A stretch of 64,000 nucleotides of DNA from Hofstenia miamia (GCA_004352715.1 SCFE01000028.1:1083909-1147908); one strand, 5' to 3'; shown: positions 11,336-23,659, numbered from the stretch's first letter. Notes: generated from the letters alone by a model not told the origin. Numbers and translations: made by a program.

Positions 11336-12484
11336 GTAAATACTTTTATACGATCTTATTCCTTTAATAATTAGTTAATTCAAACTTTAGCTTTTTATGA
11401 TTTAAATAAGGATGCTTATTCACAATAATAGGCATTTTTAATTGATTAACTGGTTAGTAAAATGCACACACATCTCTGTTTATTGTCTACCATGAAAATT
11501 ACTGCGTTAAATTTCTGGCGTAATTTCGCATTAATATCAAGTTTCTCTTTAGGAAATACTCTTCCCAATTTGCCGTTATCTGATTTTTATCTGGAATAAG
11601 ATAAAATTTCGATTAAAGAGCATCACTGGTGTAGCTACAAAAATACATAAACTAAAATATTTTGGTTGTATTTCAAACTCACGTACATAACAATATTCGT
11701 AGTGGGTTACTATCTCAGAATACGTACAATAGAAATAGAAATGTATCGTCGGGTGTAAGCTCTTTAAAAAAAACTAAAAATTTTTTAAAAAATTGGGAAT
11801 TTTTTGCAAAAGTAACAGAAAAAATTGGTAGAAATTCGTTGAATATATTTGTGAGGTTTTGTGAACAAAAATCAGTGTGAATATCTTAATCGTTTGTAAA
11901 TAAGATGTCATCCGCTATTATATTTTACATATACTTTATAGAAGTCATGTTTGTTAAAACTCCTTCATTTTGCAGTAAATATAAGAAGAGTTTAATTGTA
12001 AATACAAAAGATTGTTTAGTTTTGATAATTTTAATAACCGAAGCCCATCACCAAATTAATATAACAACGGGCTTCAAGATTGAAAAAGAGCATTAATAGG
12101 CTTTCAAAGATACATGAAGACTAGAATTTCATGGAAAAAAATTCTGAAAATACAAGAGGCCTGAATTCGTGAATTCTCACCATACGGATGAAATATAAAT
12201 TTATTACACTGTACTACACCAGTTGTTTTGAAAATTGAATTTCAACTAATTCTAGACAATTTTGAAACGGTTTTTAATCCCAAAGGGTTTCTTCATTAAT
12301 TGCCTTAATCCAAAACTAGGTCCAATCCACATTAATAATTAATCTCAGTAAATACCATGTGTTGCCAAAATCGCATAACGTTTATTTCAGATCAAATCGT
12401 ACGATGTACATCAGCTTTAAATTTCGGTTTTGCTTCAATTACTGAAATTTACAACTATGATTCCTAATATCTCATTTTATTTAG

Positions 12485-12635
12485 TTATGACCATCCTAAT
12501 GAAAGGGACGCTGATGAGCAGTTAGTGCATATAGAGTCCAGTGTAAAAACACCATTCGATTTCGCTCTTGCAGAACAGGTTTACAACCTGAAAAAATTAA
12601 GACGACAACTCATTACAAAAGATTTAATATTTCAG
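12485..12635 (+). CDS. Internal exon 2 of EF-hand gene, copy 2
   Basis: Identical to 5334-5484, with the same TTATTTAG and GTAAGT borders. Confidence 0.72.
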
Positions 12636-12718
12636 GTAAGTGTAATATGTACGCTGAATAGTTGTGCGGAGTAAAATGCTTATAGTATTTTATGTCGTTT
12701 TAAATATTATAATTTTAG

Positions 12719-12786
12719 GCTTTGCGAAAGTATCACCCACTTGCTAGCTCTGTTCAAAGAAAGAAATTAGAGAAAACCATTTTTAA
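12719..12786 (+). CDS. Internal exon 3 of EF-hand gene, copy 2
   Basis: Identical to 5568-5635 in sequence and splice sites. Confidence 0.7.
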
Positions 12787-12843
12787 GTGAGTGTTGAAGT
12801 TTCATTGACTACTCATGTAATAGAAAGTGAAATATGAGCGCGA

Positions 12844-13198
12844 TAAGGACTTGAATCCAACCCAATTTGAAAATTCACTGCTCAAACCCGACCCGAACCA
12901 AAATATAAACTTCTATTAGCAACATTTAACTCTTTCAATTTCTTTCCAATCAAATGCTGCCTAACATTAGTTATTTTTTTGCTAAGATAAACAATAAAGC
13001 GATTCATTGCTATCATTACTTAACGTCTTAGTCTTTCTCAAATCGACGGGTGATTATCATCAATAGCTTGATCTAAGTTTGTTGACATGTTCCCGAGCGC
13101 AGTATCCGAACCCAACCCAAAAATGTAATATCAAAACCCGACCCAACCTAATATCCGAAGTCGAGCCGGGTTCAATTGGTTATCCCATGTCGCTCTCT
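12844..13198. repeat. Putative hAT-like MITE in intron 3, copy 2
   Basis: Same element as 5693-6047, carried along by the block duplication. Confidence 0.4.
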
Positions 13199-13443
13199 AA
13201 TATGTAATGAAAAATAATTTTCAAATTAGAAAGTTCTACAACAAGATAAGAAAATACATTGCAGACTATTACTCCCTCTAAAAGTATTTTTTAAACTTTG
13301 CTAGAAATACATTACGAAGAAATAATGAAAAACAAATCATTTTCATAGATTTTAAATTCAACAACCATGGCATTAGAAATTGCTCTAACAAAGATGCCAT
13401 TTACAGTCATTCAGCATTGTATTGATTAATGTAAAACTTTTAG

Positions 13444-13534
13444 TGATGAAACACATCCCACGTTCAAACTCACAGAAGGCAGTGAGAAGCTAAAGTCATG
13501 CATTTGTGCAATGAATACAATGAGATATCCCAAG
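13444..13534 (+). CDS. Internal exon 4 of EF-hand gene, copy 2
   Basis: Identical to 6293-6383. The first difference between the two blocks appears just downstream, at 13567. Confidence 0.7.
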
Positions 13535-14884
13535 GTAATTCTCTATCAATTCTAATGTTTTTATAGAATGTAGCAAGAGCAAATGTGCTGTTAAAATACA
13601 AAGAAACAAACGCATTTCTACAAATTTAATTAAACTATTAAGTATGTACATTTACACAGACACTGATACTATTTCAATTGTGATTGCATCAATAACCTGT
13701 ACAAAAAACCTTACAAACGACGTAATTCACACTTGAACTATGGCATATATTTTTCATCATGTGTAATCATGATTCTAATATTGGAAGCCTTTCAATTTGA
13801 ACTGAATTATTTCAATTTTATTATAATAGTGATATCTTTTAATATTTTTAAAATACATTCGTTTATTAATTGGTTTAAGTCTCTTGATAGAATGGTTTCA
13901 CATTACTTCTTTTTATATTTAATACTTCGCGATCGCCTGTAGATATAATGATTCTAATGGATGTCTCCAAATTTTCACCATTGACTATGATTGCCTAAAT
14001 CAAAAAATATCAAAAATTTAGGGTATATTTTTTTAAATATTTTGACAATTTTGAGGGGGTTTTGCGTAAGCTTCCGATAAATTTTGAATGATCTTGTTCA
14101 TTGTTTTAACGATTTAACCAACATGCAAAGGCAGGGTGACTCAGCCTACAACGAAATACTAGTTAATGGCAGAAGTATTGTTGCAAATTCTTATTTTTAA
14201 GCTTACAAACCAAATAGTTTCTCTAGCTCTAAGACTTAGTATTTTTCTCATGCTGTAGAAGGGTTAGTAACTGTTCGCACAAGGTCATCTATTGAATATT
14301 GTCATTAAGAGAAAAGTTGTTTGTTGCCGTTTTCATTGACTTAGTAATTTTGCAGGGTTTTGGTAGCTGTCGAGATATTTTAAATTGTATAGTACTATGA
14401 TCTTCATTTGTAAGAAATAACTGTAGACATACATTAACCATCCATTTGATAGTTGAATGTTTCATGTACCGAATTTTCAGAATAAATTAACTTTTTGAAA
14501 TAAACAACTTTTTTGTTTTATAATTCTTTTCAACCTTTGATAACAGCATTCAGGTTATTTCATGAGTTGGAATAATTTAGAATAAAAGAACATTCGTGAA
14601 ATATTTTCGGGTTTCATAGTTTGGTGTTTAATTAAACATATTGATGAAAGAAATTTAATGAATTTCTGCCCTAATGAATTTGTGAATCATACATAGAAAT
14701 TGGTATTGCATAGAACACAGGACATTGTCGTTTTGTTTTTCCAACCCCATCATTTTCTCAAGCATTGAAAAGTCATCTTCAGCCCCAGGTGCAATTTTGT
14801 ATGGAAAACACCGATTTTCAAAAGCACTTATTATGTTGTTTTCGAAATAGAATCAGATGAAATATATATATATATATATATATA

Positions 14885-15863
14885 NNNNNNNNNNNNNNNN
14901 NNNNNNNNNNNNNNNNNNNNNNNNNNNNNNNNNNNNNNNNNNNNNNNNNNNNNNNNNNNNNNNNNNNNNNNNNNNNNNNNNNNNNNNNNNNNNNNNNNNN
15001 NNNNNNNNNNNNNNNNNNNNNNNNNNNNNNNNNNNNNNNNNNNNNNNNNNNNNNNNNNNNNNNNNNNNNNNNNNNNNNNNNNNNNNNNNNNNNNNNNNNN
15101 NNNNNNNNNNNNNNNNNNNNNNNNNNNNNNNNNNNNNNNNNNNNNNNNNNNNNNNNNNNNNNNNNNNNNNNNNNNNNNNNNNNNNNNNNNNNNNNNNNNN
15201 NNNNNNNNNNNNNNNNNNNNNNNNNNNNNNNNNNNNNNNNNNNNNNNNNNNNNNNNNNNNNNNNNNNNNNNNNNNNNNNNNNNNNNNNNNNNNNNNNNNN
15301 NNNNNNNNNNNNNNNNNNNNNNNNNNNNNNNNNNNNNNNNNNNNNNNNNNNNNNNNNNNNNNNNNNNNNNNNNNNNNNNNNNNNNNNNNNNNNNNNNNNN
15401 NNNNNNNNNNNNNNNNNNNNNNNNNNNNNNNNNNNNNNNNNNNNNNNNNNNNNNNNNNNNNNNNNNNNNNNNNNNNNNNNNNNNNNNNNNNNNNNNNNNN
15501 NNNNNNNNNNNNNNNNNNNNNNNNNNNNNNNNNNNNNNNNNNNNNNNNNNNNNNNNNNNNNNNNNNNNNNNNNNNNNNNNNNNNNNNNNNNNNNNNNNNN
15601 NNNNNNNNNNNNNNNNNNNNNNNNNNNNNNNNNNNNNNNNNNNNNNNNNNNNNNNNNNNNNNNNNNNNNNNNNNNNNNNNNNNNNNNNNNNNNNNNNNNN
15701 NNNNNNNNNNNNNNNNNNNNNNNNNNNNNNNNNNNNNNNNNNNNNNNNNNNNNNNNNNNNNNNNNNNNNNNNNNNNNNNNNNNNNNNNNNNNNNNNNNNN
15801 NNNNNNNNNNNNNNNNNNNNNNNNNNNNNNNNNNNNNNNNNNNNNNNNNNNNNNNNNNNNNNN
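14885..15863. other. Assembly gap, 979 N
   Basis: The gap is not a round number, so its size was probably estimated. It most likely holds the body of the mariner element whose 5' part follows. Confidence 0.99.
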
Positions 15864-16075
15864 GATTTTAACAGTTTTTTGGTTCTGGCAAAACGAGGCC
15901 GACCTTGACCAGGTTCATTAACAATGTCACCAGTTGATTCGAACCGTTTAAGTGTTCGCCAGACCAACATTCTGTTGATCCTTAAGGTCTTTGCTATGTC
16001 AGGTGCTGTCTTCCCAGATTTGAATAGCTCTACAATGGCGGCTCTTTTCTGTAAATCTTGCGGCATATTTATCAA
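15864..16075 (-). CDS. Tc1/mariner-family transposase, N-terminal part
   Basis: The first 70 residues are visible before the gap. 'QKRAAIVELFKSGKTAPDIA' and 'LRINRMLVWRTLKRF' form the first helix-turn-helix of the paired DNA-binding region. They are followed by 'GQGRPRFART', which has the GRPR-type minor-groove linker typical of the family. The DDE/D catalytic domain would be inside the gap. The start at 16075 (Met, then Met at codon 4) agrees with family members. The element sits antisense in an intron of the EF-hand/CAP-Gly candidate gene. Whether it is intact cannot be told. Confidence 0.85.
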
Positions 16076-16185
16076 GACTTAAGTTTAGGTACTATCTTAG
16101 ATTTATGCACCTGGAAATCATAGAAAAATCTGATAAATATTTGAAAAATAAAACTTTTGTAACAGTAAATATTGAACACCCTGTA

Positions 16186-19100
16186 TATATCAGGGTATTA
16201 ACAGAACAGTCTGGGAAATTAGCATTCTCAATAAATTTTCTATCCTTGATTTAGAAAAAAAAATTTTTCAAATTATCAATATCTAAAAATGACTTAAATA
16301 ATTTATTTTGCAGACGGAAAATATTGAATAAGTCAATATTGCTCACTCCTGCTTGCAAGAAATTTAATGTCTTAATTAATTATGGGCTTAGAAAATTTAA
16401 AGCAGAAATATCGCTTCCTCACAATGTGGCCAAACTATACCATTTTACATACAAATTAATATATGTCAAGTTCAAATTAGTCTGAGTCAAATTCAATTAA
16501 TCTATGTCAAATTTAAGGTAATCTTAGATAGAAAATCTCTCTAAGGCCATCCCATGTAATATTTATAATATGTTTTACACAAATGTTGTTGGAAAATATG
16601 ATTGTGTGTTTTTATTGTTTATATCTTGTTTCGAAATTTTTGACTTCTGTATTTGCACCATCGTTGTAACCAGGGCTTCCCATTTTGCTGCTAACAGCTT
16701 TGTTACTCTCTTACTTACTTGGGGTTGCAATTATCTTTATCAATGATTTCAACACTGGGCCTGAGTTCTGACCGTCTTTGATCCGCTGTTGAAGGGATTC
16801 AAAGATATTGATAGACTGTAAAGAACACAGATTTTCAAAAATTACTATATACTCAGATATATTAGAGTATGTTGTCGCAAATTTTACGAATTGAAATTGC
16901 AATACCAGTAGTATATCACCATAATCGCATAAACAATAAACAAATATTTAATTTCAAAATATTTATTCGTTAGAAACTCTGCCATATTTTAGACGAGGTC
17001 CCCCATTCTTAAATCACGTAATCCTAAACAATGTGGAAGTCAATTATGTGTTCCAGATGTCTCAGTGCTAAATTTACCCTTACCATAAAAATTGCTACTT
17101 ACGTATTAACAACTTATCTTTGAAAAATAGTAGAACGCCATCGTTCGACCGCAATTGTACTAATCTTACGAAAGTATTGATTAATGATGCAAAGTATTCT
17201 AGAATTTAATAATACAATACTTAAATAGTCTGATCACATTCTATTTATTAATTAGGTTTAATAGGTTTACTAAAATGGTCAATGAGTTTGCTTTATCAAT
17301 GTGGTCAATGTTGTTTGCGTTATAAATATAGTTAGTTTCCTATTTGACAATCTATATTTTTTCAATTTGAATGCAATATATTAGTAATTCACTAATTCTT
17401 TATAATATTTACTTAATAACTGGCTGTCAGATATAAATATTTTCCCTAGAATCTTTCGAAAACTGTTAACATCCGTTTTGGAACGAGATTGTTGAAAAGC
17501 TATAAAGATAATGTATGGAAAAACAACTGAAAAGCTCAATACACGACGGACTATTGGTGCTATTTGGGCAAAAATGATGTCCGGACCATACCCAATATGA
17601 TTAATCCCGAACTTACTGCTGTAACTAGTAATTCTGAACACATATCAGCTCAAGAAATTGGCATTACTGTTGAGGAAGAGAACCACTTTTAGGTTGCTGA
17701 ATATAAAATATTTTTGCATACTTGGATCTACTAATATACGTAAATCATCAAGACCTGTTTTTCTTGGAAGCGTTTTTCCCAATTGGATACCTTATGAATT
17801 CAGATACGAGATTGCATTGCCAATCTCAGAATTGCTCAATTCCTTATTCACATTATGAGCTGCTACTCCCTTCTGCGTTGATGTGGTATGTATGCCTAAG
17901 AGAATACCATAATGCATGATATAAATCCAATATCTCTTACATACTTTACTTAAAAATTGGCAGAAGAGGTAATTCTTTAAAAGAACTATGCGAGAAAAAT
18001 CTCAGAGTCATTGAATCCAAGCAATTTGAAGTATTGACAGTAAAAGATCCAACATTTATTTATGTATTCGTACAACAAAAAGCTAAAGAGCGTTACCTTT
18101 TCAGAAGATCAAAGTTTGTTTAGTGTCTATTTATTTATGATAATTCGCTTCAAATCAAATGTGTAAATGATTTTTCACAAATTTTAAAAAGGAAAAAGTG
18201 GAAAAGATGAAAGCAATTACGAATATGTCAAATAATACATGACTGGAAGTTCTCTGCATTTCCATCTGTAACGATTTGTTAAAAATTTGAAAACCTGCGT
18301 AAAAGACGTAAGGACTGACAAACTTGAAACGATTTCGTAAAAATTATATTGCGTTGCTATATAATTGTTAGATTACGTGCAGTTCGAACTTTGGGTTGCA
18401 ATAGGCAACATTCACTGCATCACTGTCAAAATATATCTTATATTGTAACCTTTCTTACAAATAGCAGTCAGATTTTCGAAATACATTTAGGAACTTTACA
18501 CTCCAATATTCACTGAAGATCGTGGCTTGTTTTGGATAAATAATAAAACGAAGGACACGCAAACAAGTCTTCCGCCATTGTTCATACGTCTCCTGCAAAT
18601 AAGTTTGAATGACAGGTTCTTTAAACAATTCATTTTGAAATTTTATGATTTGATTAAATGTGCGACTACCATCATAGTGTGAATGTGTAAGCACATGTAA
18701 AAGTGAAAATTCATATTAAAGTTAAGCTATAACTTTTTCGGATTTAATGGCTCCTGTAATTCAGTAATATCTGAAAGTCGTTTTCTCAAATTAAAATGAA
18801 TATGATGTTTTCAAATTTGAAGAAATTTTCGGCACAAAAAAGGCCAAATAATTTTATAGAAAAATCAAGATTCTTTTAATTTAAAACTAAGAACTATTAA
18901 ATAAATGGTACAATAATATAAGTGTTGGTCCTATGCCAGCAAAATTTGTAGTATGGCTTATAATAATGAATATTCATTAGCCAAATGGTGATTCACATTT
19001 AGTACAATCGTTTCGATAATTAATTCAATAACCATGAACCCTCTAGCGGTTCATGTCAACAACGCATGATATAAGTAAATACTTGGATGAAGTGTTGATG

Positions 19101-19892
19101 CAAAATTTGTGCAATTCATTTAATATAATAAAATCAGTATTCTAAAGAAATACGCGGTAAATATTTAGTAAGATTTTATACTAGACCGCTTCTCAAGAAA
19201 AACTTAAACACTTAATTCGCTTTAATAGCATACCTATGTTTAAATACAGCTTTTCAATAAAACTCAAAAATATTTATTTATCATTTTTTGGATATATGGA
19301 TGATACATTGCCATTCTTTCGATCGAAATGACGCTGAGAATTTATTTTAAAATTTTAGCCACTGTTTAGAACACATCAGATTTACGATGGAAGAAGAACA
19401 CAATGATATATCAGTAATAAGTGTTGACATCGAATTTGAAAGCATTTTTTCTTATTGTGAAGACCGTCTCAACATAACACAACTAAATGCCTCTGAAATT
19501 GAATACTCCATTTACCATAAAACTATGAAAACAAAATCTAATCATGCTACTTTCATTTTGAAAAATGTCTATCCTCATGAATTCATTAAAGAGATAGTAA
19601 ATGAGTGATTCATAGACCTATTCTGTTTTTTACATGTAATTGTGAATTTATTGGAAGTTAATATTTTGAATTTCCAACAAAGACTAAAACAGACTGTACT
19701 ACTTAAAAAATACACAGAAATTGTCCCTTTTTTGGTAGTAGAATAAATCCATTGCGGGTTCTTACTACCAGGCATTAGGTATATGTTAGAAGTCAACATT
19801 TTTTGCTTTAAGTTTTTGTCAATAAAATTTAACTCTCAATTCCAATTGTTTACTGAACCCGCGAAGAAGAGAATTTAAAATTTGATTTTTAG
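16186..19892. other. 3.7-kb stretch without a recognised gene
   Basis: It probably belongs to a long intron. A 165-bp open frame follows an AG at about 16315 but has no donor. Between 17440 and 18120 all three + frames share pieces of uninterrupted, codon-like sequence with many shifts, which looks like a decayed gene or element that I cannot identify. The minus-strand frame 18455-18694 and the + frame 19387-19608 (73 residues, acidic) have no recognisable domain. Confidence 0.4.
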
Positions 19893-20039
19893 GCGCCAAC
19901 GTATATTTTTATATTTAGAGAAAATCGACTAAAGGTAATTCCCATGCTTCGACAAAGGGAAGAAGACGCTGAAAGGTTAGAGGTAGAAAATGCGAAGTTG
20001 GAGGAAACTATAGGAGAGCTTAAGGAAAACATAGACTTT
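19893..20039 (+). CDS. Coiled-coil exon a
   Basis: The exon starts after TTTTTAG (phase 0), or alternatively at 19919 after ATATTTAG, and ends before GTAAGT. It encodes 'LRQREEDAERLEVENAKLEE' and more of the same: charged heptads with Leu at a/d positions, a clear coiled coil. It follows exon 4 of the EF-hand group in compatible phase. Confidence 0.65.
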
Positions 20040-20394
20040 GTAAGTGCCTTAAGATGATGCATATGAACTTAATCAAACACTTTACAAACACATGTATAAT
20101 TGGTTGATTTTTTCTTAAAAAAAGTAATCGTAAATCCAACAGTAAGATGTCAATCTTGCTGCAACCGCTTATCTTAGATCATTATTGTTGAGGATTTTTA
20201 GTAGCTAAGTTAAAGTTTCTTAGAGAATAAAATCTTTCTAGACATCTAAAAGTATATTACTTAAGTAATATTTAAACACGAAATAGCGAGACATCACAAT
20301 AATAAAAAATTATCGTTTTCAGAATATACATAGAAGAAGTGATTTCATCTCTATTTTGATGAGATCAATAATTTTCTGCAAATTTATATTTTAG

Positions 20395-20533
20395 TTGGAA
20401 AAACGTTGTCAGCAATATGGGCAAAGTGTTGAATCTTTGGAAAGAAGTGTGGAGGAGCGCGGAAATAAACTGTCAACATTTAAAACCGAGTTGCATTGGG
20501 CGAATGAAAAAATTCGCTCGCTGGAAAGAAAAA
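20395..20533 (+). CDS. Coiled-coil exon b
   Basis: The exon starts after ATTTTAG in phase 0 and ends A|GTAATT in phase 1. It encodes a coiled coil with 'RCQQYGQSVESLERSVEERG' and then 'ELHWANEKIRSLERK'. Its second half is repeated at 21604-21675. Confidence 0.75.
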
Positions 20534-21602
20534 GTAATTTCTAAATTTTTGAAAGATTCTGTAATTTATTTTATCTATTTAGTTCAAGACTACGAACGTA
20601 TGTACACACAATATGAACATAACAAAGAAATACTCAAAGAAAAAATGTAAGTAAAAGTTGTTTAACCCTGTAATCATAAGGAATTTATCAAAATCTCTGA
20701 TGGTTTCCCTCAAATAATATTTAAGTGCTTAAAACTAATGAAGATACTTAAAATCTGAAAACACCAGAATTGCCTTCTTTTTATGTAATCAGACACAGGA
20801 CTGCATCATTACATGAGCGTGCACAAGCCCATAAATGTATCCATATCAAAGACTTCAATATTTCTTAACAGGCTTGGATAAAAATGTTTAAAAATATGAA
20901 CAAAGTGATTTGTTACTTTAAAATAACGCTAGTGGATATAAGATTAAAATAGCTGTTATAATGATGCCTAACGAGTGAAGATTACTGATTGACTACAAAT
21001 TTATAATCAGAGCACCTCAGTCTTTAGATACGCTTTCAATTTTACAATTTGCTTAGAAAAGTTTTTGAAGAAGAATAAAATTGGTAAGATTAATCACAAA
21101 GAGTACTTAAAATGCTGTTTTAAAATACATTGTAATACGTAAACTTCCATAAATACACGTACATTTATATTTACAGTGATAATGTAGTGTTTTTTAGATG
21201 CAATGGAATATTTTATTTTTAGTTATTTTATAGTTAATAAAAAAATTACATACATGTACATTAATTAGCAAATTTTTGTGATGTACATTCAGTTTTGTTA
21301 TTATCTATCTCAAATATTGGGATCTGCACTAAAAACACTGACCCCAACGCCCAAACACAAAATGCATTCTAATATAGTAAAAAGAAAATCGTCCCCTAAC
21401 CGTTTAAATGCGATCTACATGGTCTAGAAATATATTAGGACTGCTAGCTGTAGGTTCTTAGCTCAAGGTAGAGTTCCGTGATAAGTTTCTCAGTTGCATT
21501 GCCAGTCCAATTCAATGAGATTATGTCTCTGTCTTGTACATCTGCTTTTGGTCCAGTACCGTACAGAGATGAAAAAGTATGAATTATACCTCAGTTTGAC
21601 TA
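20462..21602 (+). repeat. 1.1-kb direct repeat, copy 1
   Basis: It begins inside exon b and runs through exon c and 950 bp of intron. It matches 21604-22640 except for two segments of about 50 bp missing from the other copy and scattered substitutions. Confidence 0.9.
20583..20646 (+). CDS. Coiled-coil exon c
   Basis: This 64-bp exon follows a 49-bp intron. It encodes 'QDYERMYTQYEHNKEILKEK' and ends AT|GTAAGT. Phases match exons b and d. It is repeated at 21725-21788. Confidence 0.72.
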
Positions 21603-21603
21603 N
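21603..21603. other. Single N at a contig join
   Basis: The only isolated N in the window lies exactly at the junction of the two 1.1-kb copies, which points to an assembler join of two overlapping or allelic contigs. Confidence 0.9.
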
Positions 21604-22640
21604 GAAATAAACTGTCAACATTTAAAACCGAGTTGCATTGGGCGAATGAAAAAATTCGCTCGCTGGAAAGAAAAAGTAATTTCTAAATTTTTGAAAGATT
21701 CTGTCATTCATTTCATCTATTTAGTTCAAGACTACGAACGTATGTACACACAATATGAACATAACAAAGAAATACTCAAAGAAAAAATGTAAGTAAAAGT
21801 TGTTTAACCCTGTAATCATAAGGAATTTATCAAAATCTCTGATGGTTTCCCTCAAATAATATTTAAGTGCTTAAAACTAATGAAGATACTTAAAATCTGA
21901 AAACACCAGAATTGCCTCCTTTTTATGTAATCAGACACAGGACTGCATCATTACATGAGCGTGCACAAGCCCATAAATGTATCCATATCAAAGTGATTTG
22001 TTACTTTAAAATAACGCTAGTGGATATAAGGTTAATTTATAATCAGAGCACCTCAGTCTTTAGATACGCTTTCAATTTTACAATTTGCTTAGAAACGTTT
22101 TTCAAGAAGAATAAAATTGGTAAGATTAATCACAAAGAGTACTTAAAATGCTGTTTTAAAATACATTGTAATACGTAAACTTCCATAAATACATGTACAT
22201 TTATATTTACAGTGATAATGTAGTGTTTTTCAGATGCAATGGAATATTTTATTTTTAGTTATTTTATAGTTAATAAAAAAATTACATACATGTACATTAA
22301 TTAGCAAATTTTTGTGGTGTACATTCAGTTTTGTTATTATCTATCTCAAATATTGGGATCTGCACTAAAAACACTGACCCCAACGCCCAAACACAAAATG
22401 CATTCTAATATAGTAAAAAGAAAATCGTCCCCTAACCGTTTAAATGCGATCTACATTGTCTAGAAATATATTAGGACTGCTAGCTGTAGGTTCTTAGCTT
22501 AAGGTAGAGTTCCGTGATAAGTTTCTCAGTTGCATTGCCAGTCCAATTCAATGAGATTATGTCTCTGTCTTGTACATCTGCTTTTGGTCCAGTACCGTAC
22601 AGAGATGAAAAAGTATGAATTATACCTCAGTTTGACTACT
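21604..22640 (+). repeat. 1.1-kb direct repeat, copy 2
   Basis: This is the second copy of 20462-21602, with a partial exon b (21604-21675) that lacks its acceptor and a whole exon c (21725-21788). If it were real, exon c would be duplicated in the transcript; phase would then not be kept without another exon. Confidence 0.9.
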
Positions 22641-23211
22641 GAATAAAAATATTAAAGACATATTATAAACAAATATTTAATAACATTGAGCCCGACCTCA
22701 GTTAGAGTGAAAGTTGATTCAAGCCTCGTACTGGTTCAGTCACCTGCTTTGTTTTTTGGTCCCGGACCGAAGCCGATCTTGTAGAACTCCTCCACAATTT
22801 CTTTTCTAATAAGCGGTTACCTAGGGGCGCTACTGCTTAAGGAGCAGGGTCTACGCTTAAGGTTCAGGGTCTACGATTAGTTGCAGCGGCCAATGGTTGA
22901 ATTTCTGAAGAACTCAAACATAGCACATTTTTCCATTTATAGCTACACATCAAAGTATATACATATCTATCAAAATATATATTTTTATTTAATCTACCAC
23001 AAAATCTAATGCTTAACATGATTCCACCAAAATAGAAACAAATATTGTGAAGAATACAAATGCTCTATTGACCTTTTCAGGATTCGGGAAGAATTGGATC
23101 TTCCAACTTATTCACTATAAAAATTATTCATGCGTATGTTTAGTTTACGCGTAATTTGCAAGAGAAACTAATCAGAAACTAATGGAAAACTATTCATGTT
23201 CGATTATTTAG
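22641..23211. other. Intron sequence with a short tandem repeat
   Basis: No exon is seen. A 21-bp unit starting CTTAAGG is repeated twice near 22838-22879 (ending CAGGGTCTACG in both). The flanking G+C-rich stretch from 22680 looks like old transposon DNA. Confidence 0.5.
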
Positions 23212-23383
23212 CCGCATTATTAAAGAAAAAGATGCCGAAATTCAGCAGTGTGAAGAAAAATGTGCTGATCTCGAAAACGATCTCATAAATTTAAATGCAT
23301 TCACTGAAACCATCCAAAAAAAGAATGAAGTACTTTCTATAGAAATCAGAGAAGAAATAAAGCGATGCGAACGAAAGGAAATG
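23212..23383 (+). CDS. Coiled-coil exon d
   Basis: A 172-bp exon between GATTATTTAG and GTAGGG. It encodes a long coiled coil ('IIKEKDAEIQQCEEKCADLE' and onward to 'EIREEIKRCERKEM'). It begins in phase 2 and ends in phase 0, matching its neighbours. Confidence 0.78.
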
Positions 23384-23492
23384 GTAGGGCTTCCATATAT
23401 TTCTAAATTAAATCCAAAAATACTTTCAATTTGTCAATATATTAAAGGAAATATTAAATTTATGCATCATTTTAACAGATCGGGTGTTATAG

Positions 23493-23659
23493 GAATTGGA
23501 AAAAATCCCACAGATTAATTGGAAAAAATCCCACAGATTGTGGCACGTGAAACGTCTGCTAAAAAAGAGACTGAAATGTTTAAGAAAATTAATAAAGAAA
23601 AAGACGATGTCATTACAAGACTTCAAGGTGAAATCAATCTTTATAAAGCTGAAATTGAG
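23493..23659 (+). CDS. Coiled-coil exon e, with a 23-bp tandem duplication at its start
   Basis: From 23519 the frame reads 'EKIPQIVARETSAKKETEMF' and continues as coiled coil to a GTAAAT donor at 23660, in phase with the next exon. The natural acceptor is probably TTATAG at 23487-23492, giving Glu-Leu-Glu-Lys. However, a 23-bp unit is present twice (23494-23516 and 23517-23539), which shifts the frame from that acceptor. The CCCACAG inside the second copy could serve as a substitute acceptor in the right frame. So the exon is either polymorphic, rescued by a cryptic site, misassembled or broken. Confidence 0.65.
23494..23539. repeat. 23-bp exact tandem duplication
   Basis: The unit starts AATTGGAAAAAATCCC and occurs twice without a mismatch, directly downstream of the exon e acceptor. 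Confidence 0.95.

Larger units (their letters stand above)
11019..14884 (+). repeat. 3.9-kb direct repeat, copy 2
   Basis: This is the second copy of 3868-7750. Relative to copy 1 it lacks about 20 bp near 14018 and has several small changes between 13567 and 14090. This copy, not the first, continues through a gap into the mariner end and the downstream gene sequence. If one copy is an artefact, this is probably the one in true context. Confidence 0.9.
14885..16183 (-). mobile_element. Tc1/mariner element inserted in a TA repeat (mostly in gap)
   Basis: The right end reads ACACCCTG followed by TA at 16184-16185. In the other copy of the flank the left side shows TACAGGG after the TA run (7750-7756), the mirror image. 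With the estimated gap the element would be about 1.3 kb, the normal size for mariner. Insertion at TA is the rule for this superfamily. The 5' region (16076-16183) is the untranslated leader on the minus strand. Confidence 0.7.

Noticed and set aside
17381-17641. 86-codon minus-strand hydrophobic frame resembling a membrane protein
   Set aside because: No domain or splice support; more likely antisense to decayed + strand sequence.
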